Assembly (NCBI GenBank): GCA_033980235.1
Contig: CM067066.1
Location: forward strand, 39,613,455 to 39,677,454
DNA from: Diadema setosum
Taxonomy: Eukaryota; Echinodermata; Echinoidea; Diadematoida; Diadematidae
Length of the DNA: 64,000 nucleotides
Reading direction: 5' to 3'
Position numbers and translations under genes: made by a program. The notes beneath the pieces are model-generated. The model was not told the origin of the DNA, did not search any database, and saw only the letters and a program-made list of their open reading frames with translations. This document shows positions 45,666 to 56,719 of the stretch, piece after piece. Every line of letters begins with the position of its first letter. Position 1 is the stretch's first letter.

Positions 45666-45833
45666 GGTACCGTTTCATGAAAGTTGTCAGCGCTGACATG
45701 TTGTCAGTCTCTGACAATCACCATGGTAACAGTCAGTGACCAGAGCATCTCAGCCAATCAAAACCAAGGATTTTGCTGAAATTGTCAGAGACTGACAACT
45801 TGTTAGCGCTGACTAAATCGATGAAACACCCCC
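45666..45833. mobile_element. foldback MITE (GACAACTTGT family), copy 2 (reverse)
   Basis: The same element as 35131-35298 in reverse orientation: CCGTTTCATGAAAGTTGTCAG ... CTGACTAAATCGATGAAACACC. Confidence 0.8.
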
Positions 45834-45919
45834 AGGTCCCAAATGAGGTGTATTCAATTATGCAATGGTGAAAGATTTTGGGAGTATCTTTCTGTATCAA
45901 GATTAACATAAGGGTGCTG

Positions 45920-46341
45920 TTCGTTATTCCGAAGGTTCGTTAATCCGAAACACACAAATTCCCTATATACCTAGAGGTTCGTTAATCCGAAAATGAAAAA
46001 GGGTTCGGTAATCCGAACATTCGTGGCGATATTCCGAAGGTTCGTTATTCCGAAGGATCGTTAATCCGAAAATGAAATAGGGTTCGCTATTCCGAAGGTT
46101 CGTTGATCCGAAAATGAAATAGGGTTCGCTATTCCGAAGGTTCGTTGATCCGAAATGAAATAGGGTCCCTAACGAACCTTCGGAATAACAAGCTTTGTTT
46201 CATTTTCGGATTAATGAACCTTCGGAATAACAAACCTTATCACATTTTCGGCTTAATGAACCTTCGGAATAACGAATCTTCGGAATATCGAACCTTCGGA
46301 AAAACGAACCTTCGGACTAAAGAACCTTCGGAATAACGAAC
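45920..46341. repeat. palindromic GGTTCGTTAATCCGAA minisatellite
   Basis: 45920-46168 is built of units GGTTCGTTATTCCGAA / GGTTCGTTAATCCGAAAATG. From ~46169 the array flips to the reverse complement (CGAACCTTCGGAATAA) and continues to 46341. Units vary between 15 and 27 bases. Confidence 0.85.
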
Positions 46342-46734
46342 TGTAACTTAACATAATATACAGTTGAATTTTGTATATTGATTGGTCCTAGATATTCAAG
46401 AGTTTAAGCGCGATTCATCCCCATGTTCAAGTGGCCCTACTAACAGTAAAGTATAGAGCTTTTATTGTAACCGGTCCTAGATTAAGAAAAATTACTAATT
46501 TTCCAATATTTAGATGTTTTCGCGAATTAGAGATGTTATATATAGCAAGCACACTGATGGGACCATACAGAGTAAATTAGAAGCGTAACTGTTGATGATA
46601 GTACAATGCATCGGATCAGGGGTTTCCCATTAGCACAAATCTTCACAAAATAAAAACAAACAAACAAATAAACAAACAAACATGCATAAGATTTGAATAC
46701 ATTACAGAACCGGTCGAATTATCAAAAGTGGGGC

Positions 46735-46870
46735 CACTGTACTTATTGCATATTGGATAAGACACTTAACTTTCAGTAGGAGGTCCCGAGTTCGATTCCC
46801 GTCAAGTGTCTTTGGACAAGTTGTTCTGACCCACCATCCCTCTCGACCCATACAGATATATGAATTCGGT
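46735..46870 (+). mobile_element. SINE-like fragment with B box
   Basis: Contains GGATAAGACACTTAAC and a B box-like GAGTTCGATTCCCG near 46788, followed by a SINE-like GTTCTGACCCACCATCCCTC. The 5' end of the head is unclear. Confidence 0.35.
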
Positions 46871-47786
46871 GTTCTTATTGGTATATTTCACACATGGACT
46901 GGTCGGTTTTATAAAAAATCTTGTCTTTAATGTACGCTCAAGAACCCTGATGATTTGCATTCAATAATCATCCTACTCCTCTCATTCATACATATTCCGC
47001 TTGATTTCGATCTAAACATTTCTCTTTTGACAAACTTTGCATTTCCGTTTACACCCTTCCTGTCTTCACTCTCCATTGAACGATTTGTGCAGAAGGAAAT
47101 ATATCAATCATAATACATAATTGTCGACATACAGTTTTGAATAATTTTCATGATATATTATCATTAATGTTGTGACACACTTAGCTGACAAAGGAAGATG
47201 CAACAATTGATTCCAAATAAGAACATGATACTTGGCTTATCATGAAAGGTTCATTCCTTACTAATGTGTTTTTCATTACTATACATAACTGTGATGAGCT
47301 CTACTGTCACAAATTTAGGCTAAGGTAATCTTGTGGGAACTTTATAAATGAAATGAGAATGAAAACGATTATAAATCTTCCCTTGTTATTTCAGCAGTCT
47401 TACTGATAGAGTGTTCCATTGTTGAGGAGTGATTTATGCATGTTGAGAGCAAACGAGGGCAATTAATCATTTCATGTAAAGCCAAAGTCAAATCATGCCA
47501 TGCAAGAACGACTGTATTGTTTTGCACACACCACATCTTTTGTTGTTGTTGTTGTTTGTTTGACCCATCGTGCCGGTGAGAATCAGTAATGAGAGCAGTG
47601 TAAATAAATGTTACTAATTTGGGATGATTTATATATCAATTTATGTTGTCACCGGTGTATGATATCCATATCATCATCATCATCATCATCATCATCATAT
47701 CATCTTCATTCCAGGGAATTATTCCTACTGTGTTTATTTCAAAGACATAAATCATATCGTCGAAACATGAAACAATGGCAAAGGGG

Positions 47787-47935
47787 AGCTATTGTGGCTA
47801 TGTGGATAGAGGACCATAGGCTCTCAATCTGACGGACACGGGTTCGAGCAGCACTTGGAATGGCAGTACCCTTTGGCGAGGCATTTCACTCTCATTGCCC
47901 CCACCCCCCCCCCCCAAAAAAAATAAAGTTTGGGG
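47787..47935 (+). mobile_element. tRNA-derived SINE (family 2)
   Basis: A tRNA-like head has an A box GTGGCTATGTGG followed ~35 bases on by a B box GGGTTCGAGCA. Then comes a body with GGCGAGGCATTTCACTC, similar to the body at 6205-6240. It ends in C- and A-rich runs. Confidence 0.5.
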
Positions 47936-48568
47936 AGTTTGAATATTCCATTGAACTCTAACCTAAGATTATTTGATTCACGAAACAAAGTCTGTTATGA
48001 TTATGCTTAAATGAAAAACAAGACACGGGAACTTCAGACCAAGGAGGTTCGAGAAAAGGGGTTCTGGAGAGCTCGTTAATGATTATTATATAATGATTCA
48101 AACAGCTTACACTTTTCTAAAGATGCAAAAAAAAAAGAGAAGAATTCAACAGGTGCATTAGTTTTGTGCCTTTGATCTCGATGTTTGATGCCGCCATCCT
48201 TCTGAGCAGTCTGAAAATTCATTGTGATTTTGTTTGCTTATTCCTTAAGTGAAATGAAATTTCCTTGAATAATAAAACGCAAAACAAAAGTCAATCCCGT
48301 CAATATAAAGTGTAAATTAGAGATGCGCGTTGTGAAAGTGTTTCAGAGACTGTATAGGGCCTATAGCCCTGTTTCTTGAAAGCCGATTATCACTTTTCCG
48401 CTTAATTCCGACGAATAAAACTGACAAGGATCTTCAAAATACAGCTCTTTACAAGTTACTCTGTCAGATCAGTAGCCGGGCGCCCCCAGTTGAGTAATTC
48501 TAATCTTTATTGTACCAAATCTTTGAACAATTTATATTCGCGCATATCCGTTTCATTAACACTACGTA

Positions 48569-48732
48569 CAGGGGCGGATCCAGGAATTCTGTAAAGGGGG
48601 GGGGGGAACTAATATTTCTGGTGCCACTTCCGGGTTTCATTTCATTTTTTCTTTTTATTTCTTTTGTTTTTAACCATAAATAATGGGGGGGGGGGGCGTG
48701 TGCCTCTTGCGCCCCCCTCTGGATCCGCCACA
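48569..48732. mobile_element. MITE with GGGGCGGATCCAG ends
   Basis: GGGGCGGATCCAG (48571-48583) and CTGGATCCGCC (48719-48729) are terminal inverted repeats. Inside are poly-G runs and a T-rich stretch. This end sequence is familiar from short DNA transposons of many animals. Confidence 0.75.
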
Positions 48733-49199
48733 ACGCAAGTAGGTATATGGCGAAAATTAATTGCCGTCATGAAGACAGTCATAATCTTCTTTACAGAGTG
48801 GCTGGCCATCATGTAATGAGACAGAAATAAACTCTGAGTCTTCTTATCTATCAGTTTGAGATCCAGTTTGGCACATCCGCCGTCAAAGTTAGATAGGAAT
48901 AAGACCGTTGTGACTCCATCTCTTCAACCTCCTTGATCATATACCATGCAGCGAAAATGATACTAGTACACGTAGCTGTATTGATGCACAATTATATTTT
49001 TATCGCACGTAATCTTTCAGATGATCATCTGAAAAGAATAATGTAAGTAAAGCTGTGATTAGTAAATTCCTGGTGCATGTATAAAGATCAGAATGAGACA
49101 TGGACAACAGTTCAGGTGTAGAATGCATGTGATACCTGCGTAAGTTCCCCCTCCCCCCCCCCCCCCCCCACCCCCACCCTTAAAAAGGGGATTACCCCC

Positions 49200-49450
49200 T
49201 CTCACGTTGTTGTTGTTGTTGTTGTCGTGGGACAGGCTTGGACAGTCCGCTCGGGCAATACCCATAAATAACGGTACACAAACAGTAATGTTCAAAGTTT
49301 GCATGAGTACGTGTGAGCCGCTCCGCCGAGTACACCCCATCACGTGTCCGGACAGTTCTGTGCATCCGAATCTCATCCAGGCCCTAGTCAATCGAGTAGA
49401 ATGATCCTCCAGTAACGTTAGGCGTAAAATTAGACAACCAAGCTGAAAAG
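49200..49450 (+). promoter_or_regulatory. candidate promoter and first non-coding exon
   Basis: A CpG-containing stretch (for example CCGCTCGGG, CCGCTCCGCCGAG, ACGTGTCCGG) ends in AAGCTGAAAAG followed by a GTGAGT donor at 49451. That is what a CpG-rich first exon looks like. Weak evidence by itself. Confidence 0.3.
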
Positions 49451-49639
49451 GTGAGTTTTAGAATGTTTTGGTCATATGTAGTGTCAGTCACAGTTCTAAG
49501 TGTTCACTGGTTGATATTGTTAATGTTATTCAGTGGCAGCAGACACGGTAAGTGCACATTGATTGATAAGTTTAAACTGTTCATGCACTTTGCTGACCTG
49601 CTGAGAATACACCAGTCCGTGGTGTGTGAATGGAGCTAG

Positions 49640-49770
49640 GTATAGCCACCGGCAAACCGGATGATTGTAGGGGTAAGCTTGCCTGCCGATGGTGGTCGAG
49701 GGAGCTCGAACGGGATGCGGCAAGTTCGAACAGTGCCGCAAAAAAGAAAAAAAGAAAAAAAAAAAAGAAG
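49640..49770. mobile_element. possible tRNA-derived SINE fragment
   Basis: Two B box-like strings (GAGCTCGAACGGG and AAGTTCGAACAGTGCC) lie just before an A-rich tail at 49739-49766. This is suggestive only; the head cannot be folded with confidence. Confidence 0.25.
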
Positions 49771-49813
49771 ACAATCTTCTATTATTGACTTTGGCATCAA
49801 TGTGATGTTTTGG

Positions 49814-49904
49814 TCCGTTGAGAGGGCTTGATTTTGCTATAACAACACGCATTTCCTATAGACACCTGACCGAGTATACTTGGGACTCGTCCTCAACAGG
49901 TTAA
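49814..49904 (-). mobile_element. piggyBac-type MITE, copy 5 (reverse, left end decayed)
   Basis: Same core in reverse orientation; the right end keeps CGTCCTCAACAGG-TTAA, and the left end has lost TTAA. Confidence 0.75.
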
Positions 49905-50371
49905 TACGGGAATTTTTCTTTTTGTGTGTTTGTATGCACAGCTGATAAGTTATTTGTTGTCATTAATGCATCACTTGAACATAGAAAAGGTAGGATATTT
50001 GTTATCTTGTTTTAGTAGGGTCTAAAATGAAAAGTAGGGAGCCTACTATTTTTAAAAGACTTTATGTAGTGACTGAAATAAAGTTTCATGTTCAATTCCA
50101 TGTCCATGACTTGAGTGATCTGCAAGCTGCCAAAGGGTCACATAGGTATAGTGATTAAATGCAGATTTATTTCAAGAGAAAGGTAGCTAATTTTTGTGTC
50201 TGACTGAAATTTTATTGCTTATTAAACTATTTATAAGTATTGCATGCTAAAATATAGATGCATTCATTGGCTCAGTGTCTGCTGGTGTTTCATTGATTTA
50301 ACAATTTATCAGAAAAAGTGCATTACTAGTATGTGAGAAGTGGAAGACAGGCTGACAGTTTTCATAGGACA

Positions 50372-51071
50372 TATATGTGACCGTGCACCACAAAACGAAC
50401 AAAAAGTCGCACACACTGATTTTGTGTGAGGACTGAATATAGGTGAAAAGGGTCAACCGAGCCTATGTTGACTTTTTCATATTTTCTGAAAGAGCAAGTC
50501 TTCTACATTATGCTAAAATTTGGGATCATAAAATGGGCAGGAAAGTGTGTTTTTAAGCCATTTTTCTGGAACATTATTTGTTGGCATGATAGTGTGATTA
50601 AGTGTGTCTTTAGAGTCCCGTTTTCATTTCTTAAAAACCTTGTACACACTCTTCACTTTCGAGTGCTATAACTTTTGAAGGGATAACGCTACTGCTTTGA
50701 AAGTCAGCATTAATTAAGGACAAAATGTGTTCATAAGGCTTGATCAATTTCAATTTAATCTGATAATCCCTTCATTGGTGTTACTCCAATGGTTTACATC
50801 CTGTTTTTTTGTCCCATTCATTGCACAGCCAGCGCGGCTTGGTAAAGATTAAGCGCTTGAATAGACACTGTACTTCAGAGTCTCTTTTCCCAGTTCACAC
50901 TTTTCCTGGGTGTGTGCCTTCTTTCCAATATTTAAATAGGTTAGGAGAGTCAAATTGGTTTGAGTTATACTTCATTTTAAAGCTAAAAGTCTGCTCTTTC
51001 AGAATATGCTCTTAACTAAAATTTCATGTCTGGCGACTTTTTGTTTGTTTTGTGGTGCAGGGTCACATATA
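50372..51071. mobile_element. 700-bp element with ~38-bp terminal inverted repeats
   Basis: Left end TATATGTGACCGTGCACCAC (50372-50391) and right end GTGGTGCAGGGTCACATATA (51052-51071) are inverted, and the match extends inward to AAAAGTCGC/GCGACTTTT. No transposase frame. A truncated copy is at 42580-43076. Confidence 0.8.
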
Positions 51072-51566
51072 ATGATATCACCAAACTCATGGGGGGGGGG
51101 GGGGGTGGTTTAATGAGGAAATTAAGTTGAACTTAAAATTTAATTTTCTTCAGTGTTGTTCAACTTTCTAATGAAAATGAAGATTTTGGAGACTTTTTTT
51201 CATGTAGCCATTGATAATAGAAGATAAAATGAATAACAATGTAATTATTTTGTGAACATTGATGATAATTGAAGTGGGTGGTAATTATGCTAATGAAATT
51301 GAACAGGAAAACCAATGGCATTAGTAAATTCATTTTTTTTTTTTGGATGTACAGTAATTTACAGCATTTGGAATGGCAGTCACTATGGAGTTGAGCCTCT
51401 TTAATTCTTGTAGTAATTTTTAAAGATAACAAACATCCAAAATAACAGTGAATTGAAGGCAACAATTGTCAAAGTGTTTAATTTTCCTTAATTTTGGAAC
51501 TTTTATATGTACTGCATTGACCCAAATAATGACTGATTTCCACAAATTCTCTATGTCCTCGCCAGG

Positions 51567-51993
51567 CTTTTATCCAGGTCTCATCTCCCGCTGATGATAC
51601 TAGCCCTGTGATTTATTTGGTCTGGTTACACTCTTGCTAGCCAACATCCTGGAATGATCATCGGTGTAGGACTAGTTCTAGACAAGGACCTACTGCAGCC
51701 TGTACTTTGGACCTGGTTTATATGTTTGTCATCTGGACCTGGTTTATGTTTGTCATCTGGACCTCATCCCTTCATCTCATCGCAGCTTCCTGAATCCAGT
51801 CCATATCATTCCGTGTTTCTTGAGGGTTAGTCTAGGACTTGCAGCAACTTGAACTCTGGACTTAGTTTGTCTGCTAGTGAGCCATATACTTCTCACCCAG
51901 TAGATTACGCTTTCTGGTCCATTGCTTGGATCACCATTTAAATATTTGGAGTAACTTTGCAGAAGACCATCAGAGATGAGCTATAAGGTGTCG
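51567..51993 (+). CDS. candidate exon 2 of an unrecognised small gene (start codon at 51976)
   Basis: Preceded by a CTCGCCAG acceptor (or TTTGCAG at 51961) and followed by a strong GTAAGT donor at 51994. ATG at 51976 gives MSYKVS; an in-frame TAA sits at 51952. Most of the exon would be 5'UTR and includes a duplicated GGACCTGGTTTAT-GTTTGTCATCT segment. The reading frame ends in phase 0 at the donor. Confidence 0.35.
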
Positions 51994-54244
51994 GTAAGTC
52001 TTCCCAATGAGAACGGATTGAACATAGAGCAACCAAAGAAGCAGTCAGTTAAAGGAGCACTTTTATATTATTGGTCTCATTTCAATCTTGAAGCAGTCTT
52101 TAGAATTTTGTCCTGAAAGAAAGAAAGAAAAATTTTTCAGCCTTAGGACGAGTTTCTAAAGACTGTTTATGCAAATACTACCAATACAGAATCAGTCATA
52201 GTGATCACAGTATTTTTATTGTTGTGATCTTAAGTGTATTATCGTAATTCATATATTGTTATGATTATTATCATTATCATTTTTTATGTTAAATCATCAT
52301 TATTGATGCTGCTATAATGCAGTCACCAGAATGATGGATATTAAGATTATAGGTTTTATATTATGTTATTTGTGTGATTGTGATTATTCCTTTCATCAAA
52401 TTTTAGCAAAAAGACAATGGACAAGAGAAAGTGGATACGAAAAATTAATTTAAAATCTCTACAAATCAAACAAACCAATACACAAAGGTACAGTGGCAAC
52501 TGAGAGCCCTCTGATAAAGAAACTAAACTCTATTCCATTGAGCTCACCTGTTAGCTAGTTGTAGTTCAGAAGATGCATCATCTTCGGTTGCCATAGCAAT
52601 TAACTCCATGAAACATGATAGCCTTATCCAAGTTGTGGGCCTCAACAGGAGAAACTTATGACACTTGTTTGTCTTATACCACAGAGTTACATGGCACGGA
52701 GCAATAAAGATGGTAAATGGTGAGGGGGGGGGGGGGGAGGATTTGAGTCAGGCGTGAAGGAGAGAGAAAAAGAGGAGAAATTTAACCAGCAGAGATGAGA
52801 GAGGAGGAGATAGGTAGGGTCAAGATACTTGTTCTTGTTTGAGAGGAAAATATTGTCTATCAATGTTTCGCTTGATTTTTTTTTTTTTTTTTTTTTTTTA
52901 CATTATGTGTGATTTATGTGTTGTGTCATAGTCATGAATGCAAAGATAGGTGCGGAAACCCTTATGAATATGATACATATTGCACATTGCTTATGAAAAA
53001 TTGAGAAAGCTGATAATGAATTATCTGAAAAAGTTGTTATGCTTTGTGATAATTAAATGATGAAGTAACGTAGCTCAAATATATTGATCATATCCCGAGT
53101 TGATGTGAATTTGTGTGAAAGTTATTTGACTGATGAAATATTGTTATTTTGAGTTTTGCACTTTCAGAACATACTTATCTTTAGAGGACAACCAGAAGTC
53201 TGTCAACAGCACATAGGATGTATTTAGCACCATGCTACAAATGTAGTAGGCGAATGATAAAACTCGTCCTACTAGATATATTGATGTAAGGAGAATCTAT
53301 GTGCTGTGTAATAGACTAGCTGTTAGGCTACTTTTTGTAATTGAGGCAATCACTGAATCATATACACCAAGTTAGTACACCTGTCAATGGTTGAATAACA
53401 GCCATTTAATCAAAGTCTGAGTAAGCCTGTCTAATGCTACCAGTTGGAGTGGTGACGAAAGGCAAAGTTCATTAAACTTATTAAGGCAGTAGCCCTTTGG
53501 CTTGGAAACTTTTAATCAATATAAATTTAGAGCATTATTACTTGATTTAAATAAAATAGGGTGCAAATATTCTGCAGGGTCTAGAAAGAAAGGAAAGAAG
53601 TTTTTACTCACCATTCTTTAATATAAACCTCAGATGTCTACTATAAAACATGTGTGACAATGACATTAAGTTTGTCAGTTTATGGGAATATTGGTACATT
53701 TCCTTTCAGTAAGTGTGGATTCTTTACATACCTAAAACTTACTAATATCAGGCCCTATTGGGGATGATTCTTTTGAAATGTCATTCTACTTTATCTCCTT
53801 CTAGTGCATCATTTCCCCAATGCATTGCAATGTTAATTGCGAATCACTGATTATCTGCTAATATTTGGACATGAATCCAAGATTTTGCAATTCACAGTGC
53901 TCCTGTAGCCTTTGTGCCTTTGTGGAATAGATTTGGACCCCTTTTAATTTATAACAAGGTAGTTAGAAAATGTATGGAGTCTTATGTGAGGTTTATAAAA
54001 TGATGATAATGATATTCACCAGGATGCTTATATGGTGTATAATACATGTCATGTATAATGTCCTTATTCGCTCAAGAAAAGGAAATACTATGGAATGTCC
54101 ACAACTGCAATATGATGCCCCATTTTATTTCATTGCTAAACACATGACACGATACCAGCCAAAATTTGATTATGATACTAGATGATGTCTTGTGGAGATT
54201 GATACTTCTGCAAAATGTGAAAACAACAGATGAATGAATATTTT

Positions 54245-54275
<31 letters not shown>

Positions 54276-56465
54276 CTTATTATTTATTCATTTAAATGTA
54301 TTTTTTTTTTTGGGGGGGGGGGGGCGGATGTGTATTACAGTAATCATGTGGTTGTTGTTGTAGGTTGTAATGTTATCCTGCTGACATCTTGGAATAGCCA
54401 TCTAAGCATCTTTGTCATGTGATCACATTATGCAATGAGCTATGGGTCATTCCATGGGGTTGGGTCTTCTCTAGATTTTCATGTTGTGTAGGGAATAAAA
54501 GTCATATTCTGAAAAAATTATCAAATAATTGTCTGTGGTTTGCAGTTATTCTTGAAGAGAAATGTGTGAAGAATTATTTGATGAAAAAAAAAACAAGCCT
54601 GTGTACAAATGTATTTTGTCTATGACTGTTTCACTAATGATGTCCCATGGTTTTTTGTGGTTTATGTTGTGACATAAATATATGCCATTTTCATGGCAAT
54701 GTAAAACAGGAATATACAACCTTTCAGCATTATGCCTATCATAATTAAGAGAGGCAAGGTGACTTCTACGAAGACTTTAAGACACATAAACATTTGTAAC
54801 AAAATAAGAACACCAGAGCATCTTCAAGCAACCTCATACCTATGTTACAAACGATGTCCATGGCAATTTTTGTTGTAACATAGGTATAGCATGGTTTTAC
54901 ATACACTTCCAATCATAATATGATCAGAAACTTTATTTCTATAATGAGATTTATATTTCAGAAGTATTCTTATCCAAAAATTAGCATCAAAATCCTCCAA
55001 ATAAAGGAGAAAATACGGAACATATCACTGTACTTCAGTGCGATGTCCAGCCTCTTCGTGTAACGTAGGTAAGGAAAGACGCGTCTCGCGATAAAAAGAA
55101 GAGCTACTAACTTCAGCAATCGTATTCATGTCACTGGCAGTCCTCCCCCAATGGCAGAAAAACTACTCACAGCCAATATACACCTACCTGGACAGCGCAA
55201 GATCTGTTTTTCTGCCGTTGTCCATGTAACGTAGGTACAGGAGTTTTAATGTTTCTGATGTCAATTGGTAAGCTTTCACGCTATTTTACGAAAATAATAA
55301 CATTTGTCATATTCTGTAACTCTATTAGAGCAAAAAAACGACATCTAAACCTCTGAACTGGCCAAAAATACTGTGGACGATGATACTGTAGTCCCACATA
55401 CTGAGATATTTGTTACAGGTTCATGTTCATAATTTTGATCGCCAAATTTTCCGTCCATGCTGGTCTCTGCAAAAGGAGCATATAATTCCTCTCTTAGAAA
55501 ACCATACAAAAGTATATCAGTGTATCTTCACTGCAATATAAATTTGTTTTACCTCCCGATTATTGTGAATTTTTGGACCCTTTTGTCATAAGGTATCTAC
55601 CAAGGTAGACGTGCTAGAGTTAGTATTAATCACTATATACTAGTTGGAAAACGTAGATGTCCAGACTGCATCTGAACTAGAGAAATACAGTTTGCCTTAT
55701 TTTGCTGGTGATATTGAGGGAACTAGGAGCTGTGAAATTCTTTCTCTTTAACAGATTTACTTCAAAAATGTCAATGTTTTCATTCCAAGATTTCACTGAC
55801 CTGTTAGATGCTCTGATGAAGTTGTTAACATTTCACAAGGATTCACCATTTCCATTCCATGTTCACCCACTGTGAAGTCTCAAAGCTAAAATGCCAGTGT
55901 CCTATTCAGTTTGGGTGGGTAGTGGGTAGGAAAGGCTTCAATAAAATTATGAACCCCAATCAAAATTGGACTATTATTGCTCTACACTATCATTCAAAAA
56001 GAGGGCGACAATTTTGATGGGGGATGAATATAAAATAGGGCCTAGTATTATTTTGGGAGTCTATTAAGGACCATAACCGTAACCATAACCCTGACCCTAG
56101 CCCTAACCTTAGCTAGGACACTGGGGGCAGCGACCTGCCCTTCCTAGCTTACATCTGAAAACAAGTTTTTAGCATAGAGTATGAAAATGATATTTTCCTA
56201 TGTTTTACATGCTATATTATTATTATTATTAATATTTACATCATTTTTAGCATAACCCATTTTTTTTTTTCCAATTTTGGTGGGAGGTACACATGGAACT
56301 CTAGCTAATGGGTATGCCAAGAGGTGAAAAAGTAAGCAAAATTGTTAAAATTATTTAATTCCATTCATAAACACACAGATACATCAACAGGAATATATAA
56401 TCAACCCCGACAAAAATTTTCTTTTAATTTTTTTTATTCTATTTCTCTTTACACCTTTTGTTCAG
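51994..56465. other. presumed intron
   Basis: AT-rich. It holds poly-T (52876-52899), (TTTA)n at 54241-54275, poly-G runs (52722-52738, 54311-54324), part of the motif cluster and degenerate CCCTAA-like repeats at 56070-56112. No clear exon. Confidence 0.4.
56072..56110 (+). repeat. degenerate telomere-like repeats
   Basis: Six imperfect CCNTAAC/CCCTAG-type hexamers in a row (CCATAACC, CCCTGA, CCCTAG, CCCTAACC). They resemble an interstitial (TTAGGG)n remnant in reverse. Confidence 0.4.
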
Positions 56466-56618
56466 TTTGTTGATGAATCTGCCATGGCTCCTCCTCTGCC
56501 ACCACTACGTGTTAAACTACATGAAAGAGTGAAAAGGACACATCCACAGCACTCCACAAACAGAGAGGAAGCCGACAAAGCAACACCCAAGAAGAGTGAA
56601 TGTAACAAACTAGACTAA
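56466..56618 (+). CDS. candidate alternative last exon, 50 codons
   Basis: A TTGTTCAG acceptor with a pyrimidine-rich tract is followed by an open frame in phase 0 (FVDESAMAPPLPPLRVKLHE, then a Lys/Arg/His-rich, very polar tail ending SECNKLD) and a TAA. AATAAA follows at 56710-56715. Spliced to the MSYKVS exon it gives a 56-aa basic protein. Not recognised. It could instead be untranslated DNA. Confidence 0.3.
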   Translation, partial: FVDESAMAPPLPPLRVKLHERVKRTHPQHSTNREEADKATPKKSECNKLD

Positions 56619-56709
56619 GAAGAAAACTGCACAGAGGGAAAATGGACAGAAGAAAAACAAAAATTGAGGGCTAAATGGACATTGGACAAGAGAGCAGAAA
56701 TTAATTTCA

Positions 56710-56715
56710 AATAAA
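56710..56715 (+). terminator. polyadenylation signal after candidate exon
   Basis: AATAAA 92 bases after the TAA of the 56466-56618 frame, the spacing expected for a short 3'UTR. Confidence 0.35.
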
Positions 56716-56719
56716 GAAC

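Larger units (their letters stand above)
46342..48568. other. intergenic DNA
   Basis: AT-rich, with two SINE-like pieces (46735-46870, 47787-47935) and a (CAT)n run at 47671-47698. No gene seen. Confidence 0.5.

Noticed and set aside
47671..47698. Regular CAT repeat as a possible CRISPR or regulatory array
   Set aside because: Plain trinucleotide microsatellite; no spacers, and the genome is animal.
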